DNA of 64,000 nt from an uncultured Flavobacteriaceae bacterium (GCA_947502495.1 CANNAC010000008.1:62001-126000), one strand, 5' to 3'. Numbered from the stretch's first letter, positions 38,741-48,428 are shown. Notes: generated by a model not told the origin, from the letters alone. Translations and numbers: made by a program.

Positions 38741-38913
38741 CGTTAAGGATGGAAGTGGCATCCTTTTTTATGTCGGTTCGAGTGATTTGTGAAGCATGAG
38801 CAAATAGTATCGAGAACAAGTAAAAAAGATACAACGGACAGCCTGACGCTACTGAGCTTAACACCTTCGCCGAAATTACAATGAAGGCTAAATAGCGAAG
38901 TAGGGTAACGCCC
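38740..38913. repeat. dispersed element, copy 2 (reversed)
   Basis: Reads, on the minus strand, GGGCGTTACC to CCTTAACGC and shares the inner segment with TTCTCGATAC, GCTCATGCTTCACAAAT and CACTCGAA with copy 1 at 15668-15814. Confidence 0.65.
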
Positions 38914-38919
38914 TAATTA

Positions 38920-41616
38920 TTATAAATTATACTTCACACTAAACACCACATAACGCGGTTGTATATAATATTCTCTATTACTCACCGAAATGTTTCCTGT
39001 GTTACTCTGGCTCAAGCTTTGCGTATCTAACAAGTTGGTTGCACCTACTTTGTATTCCCAAGAGCTATCTTTTTTCTGATAGGTTAAAGAAGCGTCTAAA
39101 AAGCCATATTTATTTAAGGAAGTTTCGGTGTTTCTAAAATCGTAATAACTGTATTCGGTAACAAAACTAAAGTCTTTTAAAATCACAGCATCCACGTTTA
39201 TAAATGGTCTGTGGGTATAAAACTTGGTGTTATTATTTCCTTGATCGTTATCGTTGATGGTTAAGTCGTACCCCAATTCTACGTTTGGTGCATCTTTAAA
39301 AAAGGTGCTTACTCGAGAACCATAGGTTTGTGTAAAGCTTTTGTTTTCACTTCGGTTTCCGCCTACAAACTGGTTAAAGGTTGCCCAGCTCCAAGATCCA
39401 GAAAGGTTGGCTTTTATTTTTCCGAAACGACGTTCAAAGCGTCCACGAGCAGAAAAAGTCTCGTCTGCAAAATCGGAATTAAAAGGTGTAGAAGTGGTAA
39501 TAACACTTTCGAAATCGGTGCTATTTCTTATTCCATCGATATTTTTAGAATAGTTTAAAAACCCGAAAACATTGGTATAATTAAACATATTAAAACTAAA
39601 ATACGATAGGTTTAAATTATGTGACAACGAGTTTTCTAATTCGCGATTTCCAGAAAACAGGGAACTGTAGTTATTCATAATTAAACCTTCTGCCAATTGC
39701 GTAACATCGGTAAAATTGGTTTGCATGGAATAACGCAGGTTTAGATTTTCACTCTTTTTAAGTTGTAATCTTATAGTTGCATCTGGTAAAATTCTAGCAA
39801 AACTGTTGGAGTTTGTAGTTCCGAATTGCGTATCCTTAGTATTGTAAGCATGTGCAGAAAAACCAGGTGTTAATGTAAACTTTCCTGCTTTTAAGTTATA
39901 ATGCACTCCTACATAAGCATCACTAAACGTATAATCTACATCGTTGGTATTAGAACCGTCAACAGGTGTTGGATCATATTGAGAACCATCATCTAAAATT
40001 TGAAAGATCTCCGAATTAAACTTTTGGTTGCTATATACCAAACCTACCGTATAATTAAGGTTACTCTTTTGGTTGAGTACATTCCAGTAATTTAATTTGG
40101 CATCCAATTTATTCGACTTTACACGTTTGTTTTGTGCAGCATCATACGCGGTTTGTGCATCGTCATATCCTAAAACATCTGCTGTGTTAGAATAGGTTGC
40201 TTTATCTTCAATAAAGGCATTGTAAAAAGGATCTTCGTCTTGCAGTAAATGTTGTGCTTCAAAAGAAAAGATATTGTTTTCGTTTAAGGTATAGTAGTAG
40301 TTTAAATTCTGATTAATACTATATGGCGTTTGCTCTTCTATTTGATCTACTTGCCCCAAAACAGAAGAATTGAAAAAACGATTTTGTGTTTGCTTCGATA
40401 GCCTTCCGAAGATATCATAATCCAATTGATTATTAGCATTTGGCTTATACACCGTACTTAATTTTAGTAAGCCTAAATTACTTTCTTGCTGTGTGTAATT
40501 GGTAGTCGATTCGTCTGGAATACTCAGTTCATCATCGGTATAGGTAACTTCATTATTCTCACGAATTGCGGTTTTGGTTCCGGAGAAAATTCCAAATCCA
40601 CTTAACGTTAATGCTTTATTTGGTGCATGACTAAAGTTTGCTGCAGCGAATTTAGTATCGATACTTTCAGCTTTATTATTGGTTGTATTTAAAAAACCTA
40701 AACTGTTATCCCCTAAACTAATATTGGTTCCGCTACTCTGACTTAGGTTTCTAAAGCCTCCCGTAAAATTAAAATAGTCTCTACGTGTAAAGGCAATTTC
40801 ACCGGTATTATTTAAATCCCCAATAAAATTGATACTCGTTTTTGGGCTGTAGAAAAAGAGTTTGGGTTGCACTTTATACAATCCGTCATCGCTTGCAATT
40901 CCTGCGCCAACGGTAATATCTCCAAACCAGAATTTATCTTTTCCTTCTTTCAGTTTGATATTAATCGCAATATTATCATCGTTATTGGTAACGCTACTTA
41001 ATTGCCCTACTTCACTAAAGTTTTTAAGTACTTGTACTTTATCTACGGCATTGGAAGGAATATTTTTCGCCGCTAATTTGGTATCTCCATCAAAGAAATC
41101 TTTTCCGTCTACCATGATTTTAGTAACCTTCTTTCCTTCTACTTCAATCTCACCATCGTCTGTAATTTCAACACCTGGAAGTTTCTTTAAAACATCTTCT
41201 AGTTTTCTTTCGGTTCCAGTTTTAAAAGAATCGGCGTTATACACAATGGTGTCCCCTTTTACGGTTACCGGCATTTCATAGACTAATTCTACTTCGTCTA
41301 GAGTATTATCGTCTTGCAAAGTGTAATCTCTAGTAAGGTCTTCTTCTTTGGTGCTAAAAAGATCTTCGGTAGTTTTCATACCAATATAACTCACTTGTAT
41401 TTGGTAACTAGAATTCTTCTCTAAAGAGAGTTTATATCGTCCGGTATCATTGGTAATCCCGTAAGAATCTAATGCTTTTGTTTCTTGATTTATGGCAACA
41501 ACATTGGCAAGCTCTAAAGGGTTACCAATACTATCTTTTACTATACCTTCTACTCTAACTTGGGCAAAAGTGCTGCTTACTACTAAGCAAATTAGTAGGG
41601 TTATTATGTTTTTCAT
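38920..41616 (-). CDS. outer-membrane beta-barrel protein with carboxypeptidase-like and plug domains
   Basis: 898 residues. A signal peptide (MKNIITLLICLVVSSTFAQ) is followed by a carboxypeptidase D regulatory-like domain (about 22-95), a plug domain (about 115-215, GVEITDDGEIEVEGKKVTKIMVDGKDFF) and a long barrel ending NLxFSVKYNL. This matches the TonB-receptor-like outer-membrane family found beside GLPGLI proteins. The role is likely export, uptake or surface assembly of something handled by the GLPGLI proteins; the substrate is unknown. It is the third gene of the operon with the two GLPGLI genes. Confidence 0.85.
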   Translation of the reverse strand: MKNIITLLICLVVSSTFAQVRVEGIVKDSIGNPLELANVVAINQETKALDSYGITNDTGRYKLSLEKNSSYQIQVSYIGMKTTEDLFSTKEEDLTRDYTLQDDNTLDEVELVYEMPVTVKGDTIVYNADSFKTGTERKLEDVLKKLPGVEITDDGEIEVEGKKVTKIMVDGKDFFDGDTKLAAKNIPSNAVDKVQVLKNFSEVGQLSSVTNNDDNIAINIKLKEGKDKFWFGDITVGAGIASDDGLYKVQPKLFFYSPKTSINFIGDLNNTGEIAFTRRDYFNFTGGFRNLSQSSGTNISLGDNSLGFLNTTNNKAESIDTKFAAANFSHAPNKALTLSGFGIFSGTKTAIRENNEVTYTDDELSIPDESTTNYTQQESNLGLLKLSTVYKPNANNQLDYDIFGRLSKQTQNRFFNSSVLGQVDQIEEQTPYSINQNLNYYYTLNENNIFSFEAQHLLQDEDPFYNAFIEDKATYSNTADVLGYDDAQTAYDAAQNKRVKSNKLDAKLNYWNVLNQKSNLNYTVGLVYSNQKFNSEIFQILDDGSQYDPTPVDGSNTNDVDYTFSDAYVGVHYNLKAGKFTLTPGFSAHAYNTKDTQFGTTNSNSFARILPDATIRLQLKKSENLNLRYSMQTNFTDVTQLAEGLIMNNYSSLFSGNRELENSLSHNLNLSYFSFNMFNYTNVFGFLNYSKNIDGIRNSTDFESVITTSTPFNSDFADETFSARGRFERRFGKIKANLSGSWSWATFNQFVGGNRSENKSFTQTYGSRVSTFFKDAPNVELGYDLTINDNDQGNNNTKFYTHRPFINVDAVILKDFSFVTEYSYYDFRNTETSLNKYGFLDASLTYQKKDSSWEYKVGATNLLDTQSLSQSNTGNISVSNREYYIQPRYVVFSVKYNL

Positions 41617-41651
41617 TTGTTGATTTTTGATTGGTTTGTTTATGGTTAAAA

Positions 41652-42551
41652 TTAGCGACCTCTTCCTGGACGTCCGCCACCACGACCACCACGACCGCCA
41701 TACATTTCGCGCATTTCTTCCATCTTTTTAGTTACGGTTTCTACATACTCTTCTTTGGTAACTTCTTTCCCTTTAGAAGGCGCTTTAATGATGTCCTTTT
41801 CGGAAGGGTTTAATACTATTTTAGAACAAAGAATCGTTGTTCTATCGGCGTTAATTTCTAAGATTAAACCTGGAAGTCCCCAATATTCTCCCGGACCTTG
41901 ATTTACCGGAATTTGCATCGTGTACCAAGCAGTAACTTCTATTTCTTTTGGCACTTCTACTTCTTCCACTGGTTTATCTACACTTGTACTATCGGTTTTC
42001 TTTTCTGCAGCGTCGTTATTTCCGCCTCTTCCTCTAGGTCTGAAACTTGAAAAATCTGTTTTATCTACAGCTTTCATGGTGGTCGCTTTCATAGCCATAT
42101 ACTGACCAATTTGTTTGGTTTCCCCAGTCATTTTCCATTTTAATTTTGGCAACGAATCTTTAATTAAAAACTGTTTTCCAAAAAACTCTTGCCCTTGCAA
42201 TAACTGATTGGTTTGTACATTTTTGTATTGTTCTCCTGCCGAAAAATTAGCTGCAAAACCACCAAAACCTCTACCTTGAGATCCTCCAGGTGCTACTAGT
42301 TGTTCTTCTTCTTTATAAATAGATTCTGCTTTATTGAAAGTCAGAATGTAACTTTTTTCTAGAAAGCTTTTCATACGTTCCATAAATGCTTTTTTTCTAT
42401 CTGCAGGCATATCTGGACCACCAAAGTTTTCCATATCGATAGTCGTTTTGGATTCGTAATACGCTTTACCTTGAAAGTCTTGTTGCGCAAAAGTGTATGC
42501 ACTAGAAAAAAGCGCAAAGCAGATAATAGATAGAATTTTGAATGTTTTCAT
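41652..42551 (-). CDS. GLPGLI family protein with Gly/Arg-rich tail
   Basis: 299-residue exported protein (signal peptide MKTFKILSIICFALFSSAYTFA). The family signature is in YWGLPGLILEINADRT. The C-terminus ends in a Gly-Arg-rich run (from YGGRGGRGGG on), and a second glycine-rich stretch GSQGRGFGGF sits at about 93-102. The function of GLPGLI proteins is not established. It lies between its paralogue and the barrel protein gene. Confidence 0.88.
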   Translation of the reverse strand: MKTFKILSIICFALFSSAYTFAQQDFQGKAYYESKTTIDMENFGGPDMPADRKKAFMERMKSFLEKSYILTFNKAESIYKEEEQLVAPGGSQGRGFGGFAANFSAGEQYKNVQTNQLLQGQEFFGKQFLIKDSLPKLKWKMTGETKQIGQYMAMKATTMKAVDKTDFSSFRPRGRGGNNDAAEKKTDSTSVDKPVEEVEVPKEIEVTAWYTMQIPVNQGPGEYWGLPGLILEINADRTTILCSKIVLNPSEKDIIKAPSKGKEVTKEEYVETVTKKMEEMREMYGGRGGRGGGRPGRGR

Positions 42552-42660
42552 TTTAAAGCGTTTGTAGTTTTTATGTATAATAATATTTTTACTGACTTTG
42601 GTAAGACATGAAAAACGACAAAACGTTTAAGCTTCAAATGTTAAAGTATTCTTAAAAAAA

Positions 42661-43467
42661 CTATCCGCCAATAAGGATAACATTGCTTCCATCCCTTTTT
42701 CTAGAATGCATACGATCCATCATTTCCTTGTTTTTCTTCTCCATAATGGCATCAAACTTTTCTTGGGAAACCACTTTTCCTTTCTCAGGTTCTTTAATTT
42801 CGATAGTTTCTTTAGGATTCATTATAATTTTAGAACATATTAAAGTGAGACTACCATCATTGATCTCTAGTATAAGTCCGGGCAAACCATGAAAATTTTG
42901 TGGCCCATTATTCACTGGAATTTGCGGTGTGTACCACGCCGTTGTTGTGCGTTCTTCTTGGACGGATTCTAAGCTTCCGTCGATAAAAGTCTTCGTTTCT
43001 ACCTCTTCTGAGAACGTAGCTTTATAACAAGTATATTCACCAATACTTTTGGTTTCATTCCCTAATTTCCAGTGGTTATTATTTAGGCTGTCTTTTACCA
43101 AAAACTGTTTATTAAAAATTTCCGATTCCTCGACATACCTATTCTCTTTTATGTTTTTATATAGCACATCGGAACTCGATTCTATCGTGATCTTAAACCC
43201 GCCAGAAGAAGGCGCAGGAGCAGCAAGTTTTTCGTTTTCTTTATAGATAGATTCGTTTCTAGTAAAGGTTAGCGTGTACTCTCTTTGCATTTGTTTTTGA
43301 AGCTGCTCTTGAATTTGCTTTTGCATCGCTTTACTCTGATTATCATTTCCTTTTAAATCTATTTTACGATAGGATTTATAGGTTGCTACGCCTTGAAAAT
43401 CTTGCGCGAATAGGCTTGTTGAAAAAACCATTAGCAGTAAAAGAATGCATGTGTTTTTAAATGTCAT
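42661..43467 (-). CDS. GLPGLI family protein
   Basis: 268-residue exported paralogue (start at MTFKNTCILL, 43467; the ten codons upstream lack conservation). The signature is FHGLPGLILEINDGS, and the two proteins share AQDFQG, the LTFNKAESIYKE/LTFTRNESIYKE strand, FLVKDSL and the C-terminal KG-V-EE block. It probably arose by tandem duplication. It is the first gene of the operon, 122 bp from the divergent kinase gene. Confidence 0.88.
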   Translation of the reverse strand: MTFKNTCILLLLMVFSTSLFAQDFQGVATYKSYRKIDLKGNDNQSKAMQKQIQEQLQKQMQREYTLTFTRNESIYKENEKLAAPAPSSGGFKITIESSSDVLYKNIKENRYVEESEIFNKQFLVKDSLNNNHWKLGNETKSIGEYTCYKATFSEEVETKTFIDGSLESVQEERTTTAWYTPQIPVNNGPQNFHGLPGLILEINDGSLTLICSKIIMNPKETIEIKEPEKGKVVSQEKFDAIMEKKNKEMMDRMHSRKRDGSNVILIGG

Positions 43468-43524
43468 AACTTGTGTTTTTTGATTAATACACCGCAAATA
43501 TGAAACTATAAATACCTTTTAATA

Positions 43525-43550
43525 GTTAACGAGTGTTAACTAGTGTTAAG
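43525..43550. promoter_or_regulatory. three phased GTTAAC repeats, candidate response-regulator box
   Basis: GTTAAC, GTTAAC and GTTAAG start at 43525, 43535 and 43545, exactly 10 bp apart, in the divergent region between the GLPGLI operon and the histidine kinase. Direct repeats near one helical turn are typical of OmpR/PhoB-family regulators. They abut the -33 element of the kinase promoter and overlie the -33 region of the GLPGLI promoter. Confidence 0.65.
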
Positions 43551-43553
43551 CGA

Positions 43554-43585
43554 TTGGTTTTATAGGGTTTTTACTTATACATTTG
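43554..43585 (+). promoter_or_regulatory. promoter of the histidine kinase gene
   Basis: TTG at 43554-43556, 21-bp spacer, TACATTTG at 43578-43585. The start codon begins five bases later, so the transcript would be leaderless or nearly so. Confidence 0.55.
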
Positions 43586-43589
43586 AAAT

Positions 43590-45059
43590 ATGAATACAAA
43601 AAAATACCGTTGGATTCTATATTTAATCCTTACTACTATTGTACTAACCATAGTAGTGCAATGCTATTGGAATTATAAAAACTACCTACAAAACAAGCAG
43701 CATTTTTATAATAATGTACAAACGGGTTTAGACAATGCCCTAGATGCCTATTATGCAGATTTAGCAAAATCGAATAAGCGTATCACCTTTTTTGACAGTG
43801 AAACTAGCAACATTAATATGGACACAGAACCACATAAAAATGCAGATTCCCTATTTCTTGTGCTTGAAAAAGAATACAAAGAAAAACTAGGCGAAGACAT
43901 CACTGGATTTACGCAAATGCAAGATTCTAGTCGCGGATTTACTTTTTTAAAAGAAGGCAATACTACCAAACAGATAAAAGTAATTTGGGATAAAAAAGAA
44001 GCCGATAGTTTAGAATTCACGAAAAACATTTCTTCCATTTACATATCTATACTAGAAGACACATTAAACTTCTCTAAACTAAATCCTTTAGTTATAACAG
44101 AGTTACTACGAAAAGAAATAGCGATTCCGTTTACGTTAAAACATTTTAAAAACGACAGTATTGTTAATACGTCTAGTAAAGCTATTGCTCCTATTGATTA
44201 TTTAACGACAACCTCGAAATCTAAGTTTTTAAAACCGAATGAAAAAATCACAATGGCTTTCCCAAATGCCACAAGTATTATTTTAAAAGAAGGATTATTA
44301 GGCATGTTATTATCCTTCGTATTCGCCTTAGCAATAATTTCAAGCTTGTTCTATTTATTGAAAATTATTAAACATCAAAAGCAACTAGCAGAAGTAAAAA
44401 ACGATTTAATAAGTAACATCACCCATGAATTTAAAACGCCAATCGCTACCATTAGCGTTGCTTTAGAAAGCATTAAAAATTTCAATGCCAAACAAGACAA
44501 AGAGAAAACTTCCAATTATTTAAATATTTCGACCAATCAGTTAGCCAAGCTGAATACGATGGTTGAAAAATTATTAGAAACAGCAACGCTAGATAGCGAG
44601 AGTTTACAACTGGTAAAAGAAAAATATAATATTACCGATTTACTGCAGTCGATAGTAGATAAACACCTATTGCACCTCGAGAAGAAGCGCATCCTTTTAC
44701 ATACAAATACAGAAGAAATCTTAGCCTTTGTAGATGTTTTTCATATAGAAAATGCCATTAATAATATTGTCGATAACGCCATTAAATACGGTGGAGATAA
44801 AATTACCATCCAATTAGAACAAAACGCAGAATCCTTTATTATTGATGTATCCGACAACGGAAACACATTAACCAAAGCCAATAAAGAAAAGATATTTGAA
44901 CAGTTTTATCGTGTTCCGAAAGGGAATATTCACAATGTAAAAGGCTTCGGAATTGGTTTGTATTACACCAAGAAAATCATTGAAAAACATAACGGAACGA
45001 TTCAATTAGATCTAGAAAATAAACAAACAACCTTTAAACTAACACTTCCTAATGCATAA
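43590..45059 (+). CDS. sensor histidine kinase
   Basis: 489 residues. Two transmembrane helices (about 9-28 and 236-259) bracket a periplasmic sensor of about 205 residues with no recognised fold. The phospho-acceptor is H279 (ISNITHEFKTPIA), followed by the N box NAINNIVDNAIKYGG, and FGIGLYYTKKIIEKHNG is the G2 box; the G1 motif reads DVSDNGN instead of DNGxG. It overlaps the response regulator by 8 bp. It diverges from the GLPGLI/barrel operon, its probable target. Confidence 0.93.
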   Translation: MNTKKYRWILYLILTTIVLTIVVQCYWNYKNYLQNKQHFYNNVQTGLDNALDAYYADLAKSNKRITFFDSETSNINMDTEPHKNADSLFLVLEKEYKEKLGEDITGFTQMQDSSRGFTFLKEGNTTKQIKVIWDKKEADSLEFTKNISSIYISILEDTLNFSKLNPLVITELLRKEIAIPFTLKHFKNDSIVNTSSKAIAPIDYLTTTSKSKFLKPNEKITMAFPNATSIILKEGLLGMLLSFVFALAIISSLFYLLKIIKHQKQLAEVKNDLISNITHEFKTPIATISVALESIKNFNAKQDKEKTSNYLNISTNQLAKLNTMVEKLLETATLDSESLQLVKEKYNITDLLQSIVDKHLLHLEKKRILLHTNTEEILAFVDVFHIENAINNIVDNAIKYGGDKITIQLEQNAESFIIDVSDNGNTLTKANKEKIFEQFYRVPKGNIHNVKGFGIGLYYTKKIIEKHNGTIQLDLENKQTTFKLTLPNA

Positions 45060-45735
45060 ACCAATCACCATATTACTGGCGGAAGACGAACCTGCTTTAG
45101 GACAAATCATTAAAGAAAGTTTAGAGACCAGAAACTTTAAAGTATTGCTTTGCGATAATGGCGAAACAGCCTATTCTACCTACAAAAAAGAACAACCCGA
45201 ACTATTAGTTTTAGACGTTATGATGCCAAAAAAAGACGGCTTCACTTTGGCAAAAGAAATTAGAACGGAAGACGATACCATTCCTATTATCTTTCTAACT
45301 GCAAAATCACAAACGCAAGATGTAGTAGAAGGCTTTACAATTGGCGGTAATGATTATCTGAAAAAACCCTTTAGCATGGAAGAACTTATTGTTCGAATTC
45401 ATAATCTAATCGACAGAACCAAAGTTCAGCAAACAGCCGACATACTTCACCTTGGCGATTTTACATTTCACTTCCCAAAGCAAACACTACAATACAAAAC
45501 CGAAACTGCGGTGCAACTCACCCATCGAGAAGCACATTTGCTATTTCATCTCTTAAAAAACAAAAACAAAGTATTAGACAGATCCTTAATACTAAATAAA
45601 CTTTGGGGAAATGATGATTTCTTTAATGCCAGAAGCATGGATGTTTTTATTAGCAAGCTCCGAAAAAAGCTAAAACAAGACAGTACATTACAAATAATAA
45701 ATGTGAGAGGCTTCGGTTATAAATTAATTTGCTAA
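45052..45735 (+). CDS. OmpR-family response regulator
   Basis: 227 residues. The receiver domain has acidic residues E11/D12, phosphorylation site D55 (LLVLDVMMPKKDG) and K at PFSMEEL preceded by LKKPF. The C-terminal winged helix (about 135-227) ends SMDVFISKLRKKLKQ and VRGFGYKL. It overlaps the kinase gene. The phased GTTAAC repeats upstream of the kinase are the natural binding site. Confidence 0.94.
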   Translation: MHKPITILLAEDEPALGQIIKESLETRNFKVLLCDNGETAYSTYKKEQPELLVLDVMMPKKDGFTLAKEIRTEDDTIPIIFLTAKSQTQDVVEGFTIGGNDYLKKPFSMEELIVRIHNLIDRTKVQQTADILHLGDFTFHFPKQTLQYKTETAVQLTHREAHLLFHLLKNKNKVLDRSLILNKLWGNDDFFNARSMDVFISKLRKKLKQDSTLQIINVRGFGYKLIC

Positions 45736-45769
45736 AAAGTGGTTCAATTTTTGTACTTTTCGTTTTCCT

Positions 45770-46552
45770 ATGAAAAGTATATATATCCTATTCTGTTTCC
45801 TCGTATCTATTTCTGCCTTCGGACAAAAATCCATAGATGCTATTTTTCTGCAAAAAACAGAATCCCCGATAACAACCATTGTTGCTATGGATAATTTCGG
45901 GACCCAATACCATCTAGACTATGATATTCTATATAAAAAAGAACCGGAAAACACCACCAGTTACAGCAATGTACAATTGGGTAAAATCACCTCAGCAAAC
46001 GCATTTAACTCATTAAAAATAAATGTGTTTTACAAAGATTTTAATACGGCTATAATTTTAGATAATCGACTGGCCGAAATCTTTAAAATAGACTTCAATA
46101 CCACAAAACCGTATAAAAGTGTATCGCTAATTTCTACAGGAAATGATAATACCCTTTGGGTTTTTAATCAAGACACCCAACAATTGGAAGTCTATGATTA
46201 TAAAATTAATAAAACAAGAGCTACAACACTGCCCGTACAATCAGCTGTTTTAGACCTAAAAAGTAATTTTAATTTTTGCTGGCTGCTTACAGAAAACTAT
46301 CTCTACAAATATAATTACTTTGGTAGTTTGACACAAAAAATTAAAAATGAAGGATTTACAGCGATAGAAGAAGACAACGGAAATCTAGTTTTAAAAAAAG
46401 AAAACAGCCTTTACTTTTTACAAAAAAACACAGCGCAGTTCCTCGAAATCAAAATACCAAATTTGTTAATAAATCAGTTTTTACTAACCAATGAAACCTT
46501 GTATATTTGCCAGGAGAAAACCCTTTCTAAATTTCAACTAAAAATTAAATAA
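45770..46552 (+). CDS. exported protein of unknown function, propeller-like
   Basis: 260 residues with a signal peptide (MKSIYILFCFLVSISAFG). The mature part alternates short strands with W, Y, F and D in a pattern like WD/propeller repeats (LISTGNDNTLWVFNQDTQQLEVYDYKIN). I do not recognise a family. It lies 3 bp before the nucleoside kinase gene, so the two are co-transcribed, a linkage I believe is common in Flavobacteriaceae. Confidence 0.65.
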   Translation: MKSIYILFCFLVSISAFGQKSIDAIFLQKTESPITTIVAMDNFGTQYHLDYDILYKKEPENTTSYSNVQLGKITSANAFNSLKINVFYKDFNTAIILDNRLAEIFKIDFNTTKPYKSVSLISTGNDNTLWVFNQDTQQLEVYDYKINKTRATTLPVQSAVLDLKSNFNFCWLLTENYLYKYNYFGSLTQKIKNEGFTAIEEDNGNLVLKKENSLYFLQKNTAQFLEIKIPNLLINQFLLTNETLYICQEKTLSKFQLKIK

Positions 46553-46555
46553 GAT

Positions 46556-47170
46556 ATGCACGTTGCCATAGCAGGAAATATTGGTGCTGGTAAAACCACC
46601 CTTACAAAATTACTAGCCAAACATTATAAATGGGAAGCGCAGTTAGAAGACGTAGTAGATAATCCTTATTTAGACGATTTTTACAATCAGATGGAACGTT
46701 GGAGTTTCAATTTACAGGTTTACTTTTTAAATAGCAGGTTTCGTCAGGTTTCCGATATTCGTGAAAGTGGTAAAGACATTATTCAAGACAGAACCATTTA
46801 CGAAGATGCACATATTTTCGCACCCAACTTACACGCGATGGGCTTGATGACCAATCGTGATTTTGAAAACTACAAATCGCTTTTCGATCTTATGGAAAGT
46901 TTTGTAGAAGGTCCAGATTTACTAATATACTTACGTAGTTCTATTCCAAATTTGGTGTCGCAAATTCACAAACGTGGTCGCGATTATGAAAACTCGATAA
47001 GCATCGATTATTTAAGCAGATTAAATGAGCGTTATGAAGCTTGGATCACTGGTTACAACAAAGGAAATCTATTGATTATTGATGTAGATAACCTTGATTT
47101 TGTAGATAATCCAGAAGATTTAGGTTTTATCTTAAATAAAATTGATGCAGAAATAAACGGATTATTTTAG
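46556..47170 (+). CDS. deoxynucleoside kinase
   Basis: 204-residue kinase phosphorylating deoxynucleosides. The P-loop is GNIGAGKTTL at the very start. The ERS-like region reads QDRTIYEDAHIFA, and LIYLRSSIPNLVSQIHKRGRDYE is the lid and substrate part of the dCK/dGK family. Length is normal. The exact base preference is not clear from the sequence. Confidence 0.9.
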   Translation: MHVAIAGNIGAGKTTLTKLLAKHYKWEAQLEDVVDNPYLDDFYNQMERWSFNLQVYFLNSRFRQVSDIRESGKDIIQDRTIYEDAHIFAPNLHAMGLMTNRDFENYKSLFDLMESFVEGPDLLIYLRSSIPNLVSQIHKRGRDYENSISIDYLSRLNERYEAWITGYNKGNLLIIDVDNLDFVDNPEDLGFILNKIDAEINGLF

Positions 47171-47191
47171 TCTATTCAATATAATAATTTA

Positions 47192-47342
47192 GGCGTTACC
47201 ACAAGGGTCGCGCTATTCACTATATCTTTTTATTTAACAAACGCTTCATCTACATGGCAAGCGAACTTTGTTATACTCTTTTTTCAAGCTCATTAAGGCT
47301 CAAAACGACAAATAAAAAGGATGCCGTTGCTATCGCTAACGC
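47192..47342. repeat. dispersed element, copy 3
   Basis: GGCGTTACCACAAGGGTCGC at the start and AAAAAGGATGCCGTTGCT followed by ATCGCTAACGC at the end, as in copy 1, but the centre differs (CAAGCGAACTTTG). An open frame across it is an accident of the repeat. Confidence 0.65.
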
Positions 47343-47488
47343 AACAGGATTATACATAAAAAGAGCTACGTCTTTTAGGACAAACCATCCGCTTTTTTGT
47401 TACAACAAAAAACCACCTTCCTTTAGCGAAAGGAAGGAGCTGGAAATATTACTAATTTCAGCAAACCTTTACTCCATCCTTTTTTTCT

Positions 47489-47605
47489 TGTTTTTACACT
47501 ACGCAAATAAATAGCTTTTATTCACGAAGGAAACTGCGCTGCTATTTTCATACAAATATTCCGATCAGGAACATTACTATCCTTAATCACAATGAAAGGT
47601 CAAGC
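47489..47605 (-). pseudogene. degraded partial copy of the App1-type phosphatase gene
   Basis: The minus-strand translation reads PFIVIKDSNVPDRNI, then KIAAQFPS, a stop, then IKAIYLRSVK. The intact neighbour at 48429-49433 has PFILIGDSGEHDPDI, EIAELFPQR, IKAIYLRSVK at the matching place. The GDSG motif is altered to KDSN and a TGA replaces Arg. It is a relic of duplication or of an earlier gene end, about 0.8 kb from the parent. Confidence 0.75.
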
Positions 47606-47747
47606 GATTCTTGCCGACCTACTATCCGATAGTAAAAACCATAAAAAGTACAGGAATACTATAAATTAGAAAACGCTTAGCTTCAAAGAAAAACACTTCT
47701 AATCCCATAGAATCACTAGAAACACCAATATACCTACACACAAACGT

Positions 47748-48395
47748 ATGACTTTTATAACCTACTTATTCTTAGGTTTTGTAACCGCTGTAATTGGTGC
47801 GCTACCATTAGGAACCACTAATGTTGCCGTTATTAATACCACCATAAAAGAGAACATTCAAAATGCTTTAAAAATAATTTATACCGCAGCTTTATCCGAA
47901 ATTATTCTAGTACTAATAGCTCTCCAATTTAATATGCAAATTGAACATTTTATAGATAGAAATATTTGGGTTCAGTTTGCTATTGCCGTGCTATTATTAG
48001 TCGTTGGAATTATTCTCGTTTTAGGAAGAAAAGAATGTATTAAAGATGAGAATGACGAATGTATTATTATAAAAAAACGATTTAACCTTTCGAAACAAAT
48101 GCTTGGTTTCATTCTCGGTTTGGTGAATCCAACCGTGTTGATTTATTGGATTTTGGTTATTTCTTTTTTAAAGAAAAAAATGCTTTATTTAGACATAAGC
48201 ATGGCATACACTTTATTGGTCCTATTCCTGTTTGGTATCTATTTAGGAAAAGTAATGACATTATATGGCTATGGTAAATTTAGTCATAGGCTAAAAGTTA
48301 AAATGAAAAACACAACTACAAAAATCAACCGAATAATAGGTGTTTTATTATTAGCAGCTTCCCTTTTTCAGTTTGCTAAATTAGGTTATTCTTAA
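47748..48395 (+). CDS. LysE-family exporter
   Basis: 215 residues with about six membrane helices. The N-terminal FLGFVTAVIGALPLGTTNVAVINTTI has the family's PGP/GT-like motif and helix, and LGLVNPTVLIYWILVI is the conserved second half. LysE/RhtB proteins export amino acids. The substrate is unknown. It converges on the phosphatase gene. Confidence 0.8.
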   Translation: MTFITYLFLGFVTAVIGALPLGTTNVAVINTTIKENIQNALKIIYTAALSEIILVLIALQFNMQIEHFIDRNIWVQFAIAVLLLVVGIILVLGRKECIKDENDECIIIKKRFNLSKQMLGFILGLVNPTVLIYWILVISFLKKKMLYLDISMAYTLLVLFLFGIYLGKVMTLYGYGKFSHRLKVKMKNTTTKINRIIGVLLLAASLFQFAKLGYS

Positions 48396-48428
48396 GGTAT
48401 AAATATTAAAAGAGTCATAAGTCAATAC

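Noticed and set aside
47254-47514. 86-codon open frame between the nucleoside kinase and LysE genes
   Set aside because: It runs through the dispersed element and the relic of the phosphatase gene, with no family match or coding signal.
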